Origin: Saprospiraceae bacterium
GTDB taxonomy: Bacteria > Bacteroidota > Bacteroidia > Chitinophagales > Saprospiraceae
DNA length: 5,345 nucleotides
Direction: 5' to 3'
Assembly (NCBI GenBank): GCA_007128085.1
Contig: SKYC01000373.1
Coordinates: 1 to 5,345 of the forward strand
The position numbers and the translations under genes are program-made. The notes under the pieces are model-generated. The model had not been told where the DNA came from, did no database searches, and saw only the letters and a program-made list of their open reading frames with translations. Shown here in pieces: positions 1 to 5,345 of this stretch (its first letter is position 1; each line of letters opens with the position of its first letter).

Positions 1-175
1 GCAAACATGAGTATTATTTTTTTACTGATATTGTAACTGCTGCTGTCCGGGATTCTGTGTTTTACTTGTCCGGGTTAACTCTGTAAGGCTATCAGCAAAA
101 ACAGTTCCGAATAGTTTACAACCCGCTGAGTTTTGTGCCATTTTCTTAAAAAAAGTCCCTGTGAACCGCATATTG
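1..175. other. Non-coding stretch downstream of the beta-barrel gene
   Basis: No gene can be supported here. On the minus strand a T-run (154-148) follows a 4-bp stem, GTTC/GGAC, with one G-T wobble (166-163 and 158-155). It is in the right place for termination of the barrel gene but too weak to call. The octamer TGTCCGGG occurs twice in direct orientation (44-51 and 67-74). An ATG on the minus strand at 9-7 could begin a further gene to the left, but only three codons are visible. Confidence 0.5.
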
Positions 176-1597
176 TCAAAAACTTTTCCTCAAGCCGGTG
201 GAAATGTGCAATCCCCTCGTCGTTTTTTTCAGCGGGTGGTCTTCATTTAACCGATTGCCCAAACTGAAATTTCCGTCTTTTACGAGAAATACTTCCCACT
301 CATCCGCAATGGCATAGGCCAAAGATACGCCGATTTTCCATTCTGATAAAAGTCTGTTGGAGTAATCGCTTTTATCCATTCGTTTGTAGTCTCCCTCCGC
401 ATCGGGTACCCAACCCTCGTGATCTTGCCATACGCTTAGGCGGGCACCTACATTCAAACCGATGGACCAATTGTCCAGAGGAATGCGGTAGGCCAGGCTT
501 ATGGGGATGTTTAGCATTTCATGTGTATTGGCTGCTACATGACTGTTCTGAAGGATGACAGGGGCCAAAACGCTGTCGCCTACCCAGACCCGATCGCCAT
601 TTTCCTCATCGTAATAGTAGGCGTGCTCGTTGTAGCCCATTTTGAAATCAATGGAAGAGGTGTGGTGTTCAAACTTGTCAACCACTCGCCTGTATTCCAA
701 ACCCGTTGAAATGCTCCAGTTGTCGCCCAGCATTACGCCTGCATTGACTCCTGCTGACATGGAGTAAAATGGACGAATGGATTCTTTCCACTTGCGCTCC
801 AGGTGGCGGTGATCTTCCGATTTAGCTTCAATCTGCGTTTGCTCCACAATGAAGCTCTTGTATAGTTCTCCAAACCAGGAGATCTTGTTTTTTTCTTTAT
901 CCTCTTTTTCAATGTTTAGGTCTGTTCTGAAGTCAGAAAAGTGGCCGCCTCTATCAAGGTAAGGGAGGTTAAAAAGAGGTTCAACAGCCTCAGTTCTTTT
1001 CTCGTCGCGGGAGGTGGCCGTGGCGATCGAAGGTAATTCGCCATTTATGGTGAGGATGGAATAAGCGTTGGGACCGGAAGGGGTAAAAGTGTCTTCAGCT
1101 TTATGAGTCATGTCGCCGGAGAGCCTTTTTTTCTGAAAAATCGCTTCGCTCATCATGCCGGCGGGGGACTGCAAAAAATCCTGCGCAATCTCCCTGTTGG
1201 GATCGTCGGCTTCTGCTGTATTTTCTGTGGAAATAGATTCCTTTGTCCCGGACTTTTGAGGAGAAAATCGATCGGCCATTTCATTATTCTCGGGAATTTT
1301 TGCTTCGGCCATTGATTCTTCGCTCACGACCTCTTTGTCCTGAGCGTAATCGGAAATCTGGGTGTAGAGGGCTTTGATGACGGTAGAGGTGGCGGAATCC
1401 CTGGTTTGAAAAATACCCCCTGCGACGAGGAGAAACAAAAAGAGCCCCACAGCAGCCCAAATCCTGTTGAACTGCTTTCTCCTCTGGTAGGAAATGGCGG
1501 CCCACATCTGTTTTCTTTCTTCCGGAGAGAGCGGGAGGTCGAAGTACCCGGTCTCTCTTTGAAAACGTTCATCTAAGGGGTTTTTGTTACTATCCAT
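176..1597 (-). CDS. Trans-envelope protein: anti-sigma-like N-terminus, inner-membrane anchor and C-terminal outer-membrane beta-barrel
   Basis: This is a 473-residue protein with three visible parts. Residues 1-45 are hydrophilic and presumably cytoplasmic; the stretch LPLSPEERKQMWAAI resembles the short helical N-termini of Bacteroidota anti-sigma-like and beta-barrel fusion proteins. Residues 46-63 (from IWAAVG to AGGIF) form one membrane helix preceded by the basic RRKQFNR, which by the positive-inside rule predicts N-in topology and no cleaved signal peptide. Residues 64 to about 270 are polar and probably a disordered periplasmic linker. From about 275 to the end, alternating aromatic/small-residue strands (FYSMSAGVNAGVML, WSISTGLEYRRV, WSIGLNVGARLSV, KIGVSLAYAI) and the terminal Phe in STGLRKSF fit a small outer-membrane barrel with a BAM-type C-terminal signal. 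The exact family and ligand are not recognised. No sigma factor gene is adjacent upstream. The ATG is the first in frame and gives the expected charged N-terminus. Confidence 0.88.
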   Translation of the reverse strand: MDSNKNPLDERFQRETGYFDLPLSPEERKQMWAAISYQRRKQFNRIWAAVGLFLFLLVAGGIFQTRDSATSTVIKALYTQISDYAQDKEVVSEESMAEAKIPENNEMADRFSPQKSGTKESISTENTAEADDPNREIAQDFLQSPAGMMSEAIFQKKRLSGDMTHKAEDTFTPSGPNAYSILTINGELPSIATATSRDEKRTEAVEPLFNLPYLDRGGHFSDFRTDLNIEKEDKEKNKISWFGELYKSFIVEQTQIEAKSEDHRHLERKWKESIRPFYSMSAGVNAGVMLGDNWSISTGLEYRRVVDKFEHHTSSIDFKMGYNEHAYYYDEENGDRVWVGDSVLAPVILQNSHVAANTHEMLNIPISLAYRIPLDNWSIGLNVGARLSVWQDHEGWVPDAEGDYKRMDKSDYSNRLLSEWKIGVSLAYAIADEWEVFLVKDGNFSLGNRLNEDHPLKKTTRGLHISTGLRKSF

Positions 1598-1744
1598 TAA
1601 AGGTAAATCTTAAAAAATCAACAGCAGATCGTCGGCCTGCTTAAGAAAAAGTCGCGGAAGCCTATCAGTAAAGTAAAAACTCCAATTGACCGCAATTCAT
1701 TCATTAAAGACCCTGTTTTTTTGAATGGGCTGAATTTGTAAATG

Positions 1745-1752
1745 CGAAGGTA
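1745..1752 (-). promoter_or_regulatory. Weak candidate promoter box upstream of the beta-barrel gene
   Basis: On the minus strand TACCTTCG (1752 to 1745) matches the Bacteroidota TAnnTTTG -7 consensus at all but one position. It lies just after the terminator candidate and 147 nt before the ATG of the next gene, which would give a long leader. No -33 element is evident. The rest of the 237-bp polA-to-barrel gap holds nothing else I can support. Confidence 0.28.
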
Positions 1753-1753
1753 A

Positions 1754-1788
1754 GAAAAATGCGGGAATTTTTCCGGATATACTCCCGC
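1754..1788 (-). terminator. Possible intrinsic terminator downstream of polA
   Basis: On the minus strand GCGGGA (1788-1783) pairs with TCCCGC (1766-1761) across a 16-nt loop, and ATTTTTC follows. The stem is GC-rich but only 6 bp, and the loop is large, so this is a weak candidate. It starts about 47 nt after the polA stop, where a terminator would be expected. Confidence 0.38.
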
Positions 1789-1834
1789 TACTGAGGGAAA
1801 GGCCAAAATTTATGCTTATTGGATGACTCTTGCA

Positions 1835-4633
1835 TCAGTGGGCTTCCAGCCAATTTTCCCCTTTTCCAATATCGACTTTAATGGGGACCGTCAAATTGGG
1901 CAGCGCGTTTTTCATTTTTTCCCTTATGGCCTTTTCCAGTGGCTCCAACTCCGATTTCACAGCGTCAAAAACCAACTCATCGTGCACCTGCATGATGATG
2001 GTAGATTGAAGATTTTCCTTGCGGATGAATTCGTGCACATCAATCATGGCTTTTTTGATCATATCTGCCGCTGTTCCCTGAACGGGGGTGTTGATGGCCA
2101 TTCGCTCAGCCTGACTGCGCATCATGCCGTTGCGCGATTTGATATCACGGAGGAAGCGCCTCCTTTTCATCAGCGTGGAAACATAACCGTTTTCTCTGGC
2201 GTACTCGACGATTTCATCCATGTATTTTTTCAGACCGCTGTACTGTTTGAAGTATTGATCAATGAGTGCTCCGGCTTCTTTTCGGGAGATATTGAGTTGT
2301 CTGGATAAGTTGGTGGAACCCGCGCCGTAAATGATGGAAAAATTGACGGTTTTGGCATTGCGCCTCTGGTCGTCCGTTACTTTTTCATAAGGCACATCGT
2401 ACACTCTGGCTGCGGTGGCCCGGTGGATATCCTGATCGTTGAGAAAAGCCTCTAACATGGCTTCGTCTTTGCTGATTTCAGCGATTAAGCGAAGCTCGAT
2501 TTGGGAGTAATCGGCCGCTAAAATTACCCGGTCTTTGTCCCCCGGGACAAAGGCTTCTCTGACCCGCCTTCCCTCCGGAGTGCGAATGGGAATATTTTGC
2601 AAATTGGGGTTGTTGGAACTGAGTCGGCCGGTGGCGGTCAGCGCCTGATTAAACGAAGAGTGAATCCTACCCGTCTTCGCATTGATCAAATTGGGCAAGG
2701 CGTCCACATAAGTGGATTTGAGTTTGGACAGGCCGCGGTAGTCCAGAATTTTTCGGGCGATATCGTAGTCCTTACTCAGTTCACTCAGCTTTTCCTCGTT
2801 GGTAGAGTACTGTCCCGATTTGGTTTTTCTCCATTTGTAGGGAATTTCCAGTTTGTCGAAAAGCACTTCACCCACCTGCTTGGGGGAGGCAATGTTGAAT
2901 TCTACACCTGCCTCCTCGTGTATTTTTTTGGCCATGGCGTCGATCTTTTCGCCCAGTTCTTCCGAATATTTTCTGAGGTACTCCCGATCGACTTTCACTC
3001 CTGTGGCTTCCATCTGAACAATGGCATCAATGAGGGGCTCTTCGATTTTGTTGTAGAGCTCCATCAGTCCCTCTTTTTCCAGTTCGGGTTCCAGGTGATT
3101 TTTCAACTGCAGGGTGATGTCGGCATCTTCACAGGCGTAGACCAGCACTTTGTCTACCGCTACGGAGCGCATGCTCCTCTGGTTTTTCCCTTTTTTTCCG
3201 ATGAGCGATTCAATGGAAATGGTTTTGTACTTGAGGTAAGTTTCCGCCAGGTAATCCATGTTGTGGCGGTGTTCGGGTTCGAGCAGGTAGTGCATAATCA
3301 TGGTGTCGAAAAAGTATCCCGCCACTTTTATGTCGTACTTCCGCAACACCAGGGCGTCGTATTTTATGTTTTGAGCGGTTTTGGAAATGTTGGGATTTTC
3401 AAGAACCTCCTTAAACTGAACGACAATTTTATCTGCCTTCTCTCGCTCCCGGGGGACGGGCACGTAAAAGGCCACGTTTTTTTCGGTGGAAAAAGAGAGG
3501 CCGACCAGCTCAGCTTCGTGGGCATTCAGACTGGTGGTTTCGGTGTCAAAGGCAAAATTGTCGGATTGACTGAGGTGATCGACCAGAGCTTTTATTTGCG
3601 TTTCGCTTTCGGCGAGTTGGTACCGATGATTTACATCCGTTATGGTATTTTCGGCGACTGAGTGGGCTTTAATTTCCGGACTCAGCTGGTCTTTTACGTT
3701 TTTTGAGGGCGTTTCAAAAAGATTGCCCTGAGTGTATCCCGAATTATTGTCTTCTTCTTTTTCTCCCAGGATTTCCTGTGCCATCCTCCTGAACTCCAAT
3801 TCTTTAAATATTTTGGCGAGTTCTTCTTTATTGGGTGGCTCAATTTTTACATCTTCGGCATCAAAATCAATGGGAACATCGGTGGAGATGGTCGCCAGTT
3901 TTTTAGACAAAATGGCCTGATCGGCATATTCAATAACGTTTTCTTTCTGCTTGCCCTTGAGCTGATCGGTATTTTCGAGCAAACCCTCCAGGCTGTCGAA
4001 CTTTTGGAGGAGTTTAACGGCTGTTTTGGGACCGATACCCGGGATACCCGGTATGTTGTCAACGCTGTCCCCCTGTAATCCCAGTACATCAATGACCTGA
4101 TCGACTCGCTCAATTTGCCATTTTTCCAGTACTTCCTTTTCTCCCAGAATTTCTACACCATTGCCCTTTCTCGATGGTTTGTACATAAATACTTTATCGG
4201 AAACCAGCTGTGCAAAGTCCTTGTCAGGGGTGACCATGTAGACCTCAAAACCCTCTTTCTCCGCTTTTTTTGCAATGGTACCGATTACATCGTCAGCCTC
4301 GTAATTTTCCATTTGAATGACGGGGATGTTGAATCCCTTTACGATGTCGTATACATAGGGGAACGCCAGGGAAATATCCTCCGGTTGAGCCTCCCGGTTG
4401 GCTTTGTACTCCGGGTACATTTCATTCCTGAAAGTAGGCCCCTTCAGGTCAAAAGACACGGCGATGTGCGTGGGATCCGCATTTTGTAAAATATCCCAGA
4501 GAGTGCGCACAAAACCGGTAATGGCTGAAGTGTTCAACCCTTTGGAATTGATGAGCGGCCGCGCAATAAATGCAAAATGTGCCCTGTAAATCAAGGCGTT
4601 ACCGTCCAGTAAAAACAATCTCTTATCTGCCAT
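1835..4633 (-). CDS. polA: DNA polymerase I (5' nuclease, 3'-5' proofreading exonuclease and polymerase)
   Basis: This 932-residue protein is full length for the family (E. coli Pol I has 928). It replaces RNA primers of Okazaki fragments and fills repair gaps. The 5' nuclease domain (about 1-290) has the DGN start (10-12), YEADD (111-115), TPDKD (135-139) and GDSVDNIPGIPGIGPKTA (188-205, the H3TH region). After a polar linker (about 292-335) comes the 3'-5' exonuclease with an intact DEDDy set: Asp363 and Glu365 in FDTET, Asp426 in NIKYD, Tyr499 and Asp503 in YACEDAD. Proofreading is therefore predicted to be active. The polymerase domain (about 530-932) has TATGRLSSNNPNLQNIP (666-682), motif A DYSQIELR with Asp708, motif B with Arg757, Lys761, Phe765 and Tyr769, and motif C VHDE with Asp885 and Glu886. 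The ATG at 4633 puts MADKRLFLLDGN at the normal N-terminus. No frameshift is seen, and none of these catalytic residues is missing. Confidence 0.99.
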   Translation of the reverse strand: MADKRLFLLDGNALIYRAHFAFIARPLINSKGLNTSAITGFVRTLWDILQNADPTHIAVSFDLKGPTFRNEMYPEYKANREAQPEDISLAFPYVYDIVKGFNIPVIQMENYEADDVIGTIAKKAEKEGFEVYMVTPDKDFAQLVSDKVFMYKPSRKGNGVEILGEKEVLEKWQIERVDQVIDVLGLQGDSVDNIPGIPGIGPKTAVKLLQKFDSLEGLLENTDQLKGKQKENVIEYADQAILSKKLATISTDVPIDFDAEDVKIEPPNKEELAKIFKELEFRRMAQEILGEKEEDNNSGYTQGNLFETPSKNVKDQLSPEIKAHSVAENTITDVNHRYQLAESETQIKALVDHLSQSDNFAFDTETTSLNAHEAELVGLSFSTEKNVAFYVPVPREREKADKIVVQFKEVLENPNISKTAQNIKYDALVLRKYDIKVAGYFFDTMIMHYLLEPEHRHNMDYLAETYLKYKTISIESLIGKKGKNQRSMRSVAVDKVLVYACEDADITLQLKNHLEPELEKEGLMELYNKIEEPLIDAIVQMEATGVKVDREYLRKYSEELGEKIDAMAKKIHEEAGVEFNIASPKQVGEVLFDKLEIPYKWRKTKSGQYSTNEEKLSELSKDYDIARKILDYRGLSKLKSTYVDALPNLINAKTGRIHSSFNQALTATGRLSSNNPNLQNIPIRTPEGRRVREAFVPGDKDRVILAADYSQIELRLIAEISKDEAMLEAFLNDQDIHRATAARVYDVPYEKVTDDQRRNAKTVNFSIIYGAGSTNLSRQLNISRKEAGALIDQYFKQYSGLKKYMDEIVEYARENGYVSTLMKRRRFLRDIKSRNGMMRSQAERMAINTPVQGTAADMIKKAMIDVHEFIRKENLQSTIIMQVHDELVFDAVKSELEPLEKAIREKMKNALPNLTVPIKVDIGKGENWLEAH

Positions 4634-4658
4634 TTTTGTGGTATTTGTCGTGCAAAAG

Positions 4659-4666
4659 CAAATATA
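4659..4666 (-). promoter_or_regulatory. Candidate -7 box of the polA promoter
   Basis: On the minus strand the octamer TATATTTG (4666 to 4659) matches the Bacteroidota -7 consensus TAnnTTTG exactly. It lies 25 nt upstream of the polA ATG, implying a short 5' leader. A clear -33 TTG/TTTG element is not visible at the expected distance; the sequence there reads ATTAAAAG. The box starts about 45 bp downstream of the last hairpin-array copy, so polA probably has its own promoter between the array and its start codon. Confidence 0.45.
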
Positions 4667-4717
4667 AGAGTTTTTGGCGGGTGACTTTTAATGGGAGGGG
4701 GTTTTATCCCCTTTTAT

Positions 4718-4744
4718 CGTTGCCTTCGAGGGCCTCAGGCAACG
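4718..4744. repeat. Type-A hairpin, copy 1
   Basis: The 8-bp arms CGTTGCCT (4718-4725) and AGGCAACG (4737-4744) pair perfectly around the 11-nt loop TCGAGGGCCTC. It lies outside any supported gene, between the GIY-YIG stop and polA. On the minus strand it is not followed by a T-run, so it is not a convincing intrinsic terminator. Confidence 0.85.
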
Positions 4745-4786
4745 GGCTTGAGGAGATTTTTTCTTTGCTGTCTTCTTGATCCTTCG

Positions 4787-4825
4787 ATAATCCGGTGGCT
4801 GAGGCACTCGAAGCCGCAGGATTAT
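4787..4825. repeat. Type-B hairpin, copy 1 (long imperfect stem)
   Basis: The arms 4787-4800 and 4812-4825 form a stem of 14 positions with one mismatch (G4794/A4818) and one wobble (T4796/G4816), around the loop GAGGCACTCGA (4801-4811). The loop is the reverse complement of the type-A loop except at its central base. The outer ATAATCC/GGATTAT pairing is specific to this copy; copy 2 has a shorter but perfect stem. Confidence 0.85.
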
Positions 4826-4844
4826 TTTGGTTTCTTTGCTGTGA

Positions 4845-5252
4845 TCAAGTGCTTTTTTTATCGTTGCCTTCGAGAGCCTCAGGCAACGGGCTTGTGGAGA
4901 TTTTTTCTTTGCTGTCTTCTTGATCCTTTGATAATCCGGCGGCTGAGGCACTCGAAGCCGCCGGGAATTTATCCCTGTAAGCCATTGCCAGTTCCGGCAA
5001 CTTTTCGATTTCACCCTTGATCAAAGCTTCTTTCTTTTCCCGACGCCACCCTTGGATTTGTTTTTCACGATAATATGCATAATCTAGTCGCGGGTATTTT
5101 TCCAAATAGACCAGTTTTACTGGCAGTCGTTTTTTGGTGTGATTTGTAGCAATACCATCGTAGTGTTGTTGCAATCTCATATTCAGGTCATTGGTGCTAC
5201 CTGTATAATAGCTACCATCCGCACATTCAAGTATGTACAAATAGCCGTCCAT
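4845..5252 (-). CDS. GIY-YIG nuclease domain protein (UPF0213/YhbQ-like) with a repeat-encoded C-terminal tail
   Basis: This is a 135-residue single-domain GIY-YIG protein. The core occupies about residues 3-92. The first motif is YLYIL (4-8), a variant of GIY, followed by YYTGSTNDL (15-23), in which YIG reads YTG. The expected catalytic residues are present: Tyr6, Tyr16, Arg26 and Glu63 in YREKQIQGW (61-69). LPELA (85-89) is the usual end of the core. The family cleaves DNA through a metal-dependent GIY-YIG site; the cellular role of these small stand-alone members is poorly defined. The only ATG in the open frame is the one used, 7 nt after the preceding stop, without a clear Shine-Dalgarno sequence. 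Residues 98-132 (AASSASAAGL... to PLPEALEGNDK) are not part of the core. They are encoded exactly by one copy of the 106-bp repeat unit, so the tail is low-complexity and repeat-derived. The TGA stop lies between the two repeat copies. Confidence 0.93.
   Translation of the reverse strand: MDGYLYILECADGSYYTGSTNDLNMRLQQHYDGIATNHTKKRLPVKLVYLEKYPRLDYAYYREKQIQGWRREKKEALIKGEIEKLPELAMAYRDKFPAASSASAAGLSKDQEDSKEKISTSPLPEALEGNDKKST
4862..4888. repeat. Type-A hairpin, copy 2 (inside the GIY-YIG gene)
   Basis: The same perfect 8-bp stem CGTTGCCT/AGGCAACG as in copy 1, with loop TCGAGAGCCTC (4870-4880), differing from copy 1 only at position 6 of the loop. On the minus strand it encodes residues 122-130 of the nuclease tail (within PLPEALEGN); the loop change is synonymous in that frame (GCC versus GCT, Ala). 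Confidence 0.85.
4936..4964. repeat. Type-B hairpin, copy 2 (inside the GIY-YIG gene)
   Basis: The arms CCGGCGGCT (4936-4944) and AGCCGCCGG (4956-4964) form a perfect 9-bp GC-rich stem around the loop GAGGCACTCGA, which is identical to the copy-1 loop. It encodes residues 97-106 of the nuclease tail (PAASSASAAG), immediately after the folded core ends. The stem is stronger than in copy 1 at the inner positions, where C4940 pairs with G4960 in place of the wobble. Confidence 0.87.
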
Positions 5253-5259
5253 TGCTTGG

Positions 5260-5345
5260 TTAATGTTTGTTTTTTAGTTGTTTAATTTGACCAATGACTT
5301 CCTTTATGACAGGAATTACCATCCATTGCATATCGGCGAACAGTA
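5260..5345 (-). CDS. C-terminal end of an unidentified protein (partial, runs off the window)
   Basis: An open frame enters from the right edge and ends at a TAA complementary to 5260-5262, leaving 28 complete codons. The visible peptide ends in MVIPVIKEVIGQIKQLKNKH: a hydrophobic stretch followed by an amphipathic, lysine-rich helix, which is a plausible natural C-terminus. The ending loosely resembles the short helical tails of Bacteroidota tail-fibre/endosialidase-chaperone-like proteins (pattern: hydrophobic-PVI-K-hydrophobic-Q), but 28 residues are too few to assign a family. The other two minus-strand frames stop sooner in the same stretch. The GIY-YIG gene begins only 7 nt downstream on the same strand, so the two may be co-transcribed. 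It could also be a chance open stretch, because the start lies outside the window. Confidence 0.42.
   Translation of the reverse strand, partial: LFADMQWMVIPVIKEVIGQIKQLKNKH

Larger units (their letters stand above)
4712..4961. repeat. Four-hairpin array: two 106-bp direct copies at a 144-bp period
   Basis: Copy 1 (4712-4817) and copy 2 (4856-4961) align over 106 bp without gaps and with 4 substitutions (4731/4875, 4750/4894, 4785/4929, 4796/4940). Each copy holds, on the plus strand, a type-A hairpin, a spacer of about 42-47 bp and a type-B hairpin, giving the order A1-B1-A2-B2. Hairpin centres lie near 4731, 4806, 4875 and 4950, so they are 69-75 bp apart. The 12-mer TTTCTTTGCTGT lies in all three spacers (4760-4771, 4831-4842, 4904-4915). 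Copy 2 is inside the 3' end of the GIY-YIG gene, and copy 1 is in the gap before polA. The offset of 144 is divisible by three, so reading frames are preserved between copies. Tandem duplication of one A-B unit is the simplest origin. The arrangement resembles BIME-type paired inverted palindromes; it is not a CRISPR array, because the spacers are repeated too. Confidence 0.93.

Noticed and set aside
1618..1806. A 62-codon minus-strand open frame between polA and the barrel gene
   Set aside because: It needs a TTG start, has no ribosome-binding signal, overlaps the terminator and promoter candidates, and resembles nothing recognisable.
2597..3661. A 354-codon plus-strand open frame opposite polA
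   Set aside because: It lies entirely antisense to a full-length polA whose motifs are intact; its composition is that of a shadow frame.
4030..4055. Short repeated ATACCCGG sequence
   Set aside because: It is explained by the IPGIPGIGP motif of the polA 5' nuclease domain.
4698..4715. A GGGG-TTTTAT-CCCC hairpin followed by TTTT on the plus strand, like a small terminator
   Set aside because: The stem is 4 bp, no plus-strand gene precedes it, and on the minus strand it is not followed by a T-run.
4712..4961. The repeats as a CRISPR array
   Set aside because: There are only two long copies, the intervening sequence is itself repeated, and there are no Cas genes; the geometry is that of paired palindromes.
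4688..5014. A 108-codon minus-strand open frame with an internal duplicated segment (RLRVPQPPDY... twice)
   Set aside because: It uses a GTG start inside the GIY-YIG gene and consists mostly of the two DNA repeat copies read in another frame. The protein repeat is a by-product of the DNA duplication.
4691..5020. A 109-codon plus-strand open frame across the hairpin array
   Set aside because: It is antisense to the nuclease tail and made of the same repeats; no promoter or family resemblance is seen.

Overview
The window looks like a stretch of a Bacteroidota chromosome. The evidence is a Bacteroidota-type DNA polymerase I, an envelope protein joining an anti-sigma-like N-terminus to a C-terminal outer-membrane beta-barrel, promoter-like boxes of the TAnnTTTG type, and an absence of strong Shine-Dalgarno sequences before the starts. 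A narrower placement is not supportable from the sequence alone. All genes that can be supported lie on the minus strand.

Read in the direction of transcription (right to left), the layout is as follows. (1) 5345-5260: the probable last 28 codons of a gene running off the window edge. (2) 5252-4845: a small GIY-YIG nuclease of the UPF0213/YhbQ-like single-domain type, starting 7 nt after the preceding stop. (3) 4961-4712: an array of four hairpins made of two 106-bp copies, 144 bp apart and differing at 4 positions. The first copy encodes the C-terminal tail of the nuclease and the second lies just beyond its stop codon. (4) 4633-1835: full-length polA with 5' nuclease, intact DEDDy proofreading and polymerase domains. 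(5) 1834-1598: an intergenic region with a weak terminator candidate and a weak promoter candidate. (6) 1597-176: the trans-envelope beta-barrel protein. (7) 175-1: non-coding sequence as far as can be seen.

polA is housekeeping, and the barrel protein is an ordinary Bacteroidota envelope gene of unknown specific role. The most unusual part is the nuclease plus hairpin array. Hairpins of two alternating types (A, B, A, B) share a conserved 15-nt core, CTTCGAGNGCCTCAG, in opposite orientations. The stem bases around the core differ between types but remain self-complementary, and the loops of A and B are complementary to each other apart from the central base. This resembles the logic of REP/BIME elements with their RAYT nucleases, but with a GIY-YIG enzyme as the adjacent gene. 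That functional link is inference; the repeat geometry is read directly from the sequence.
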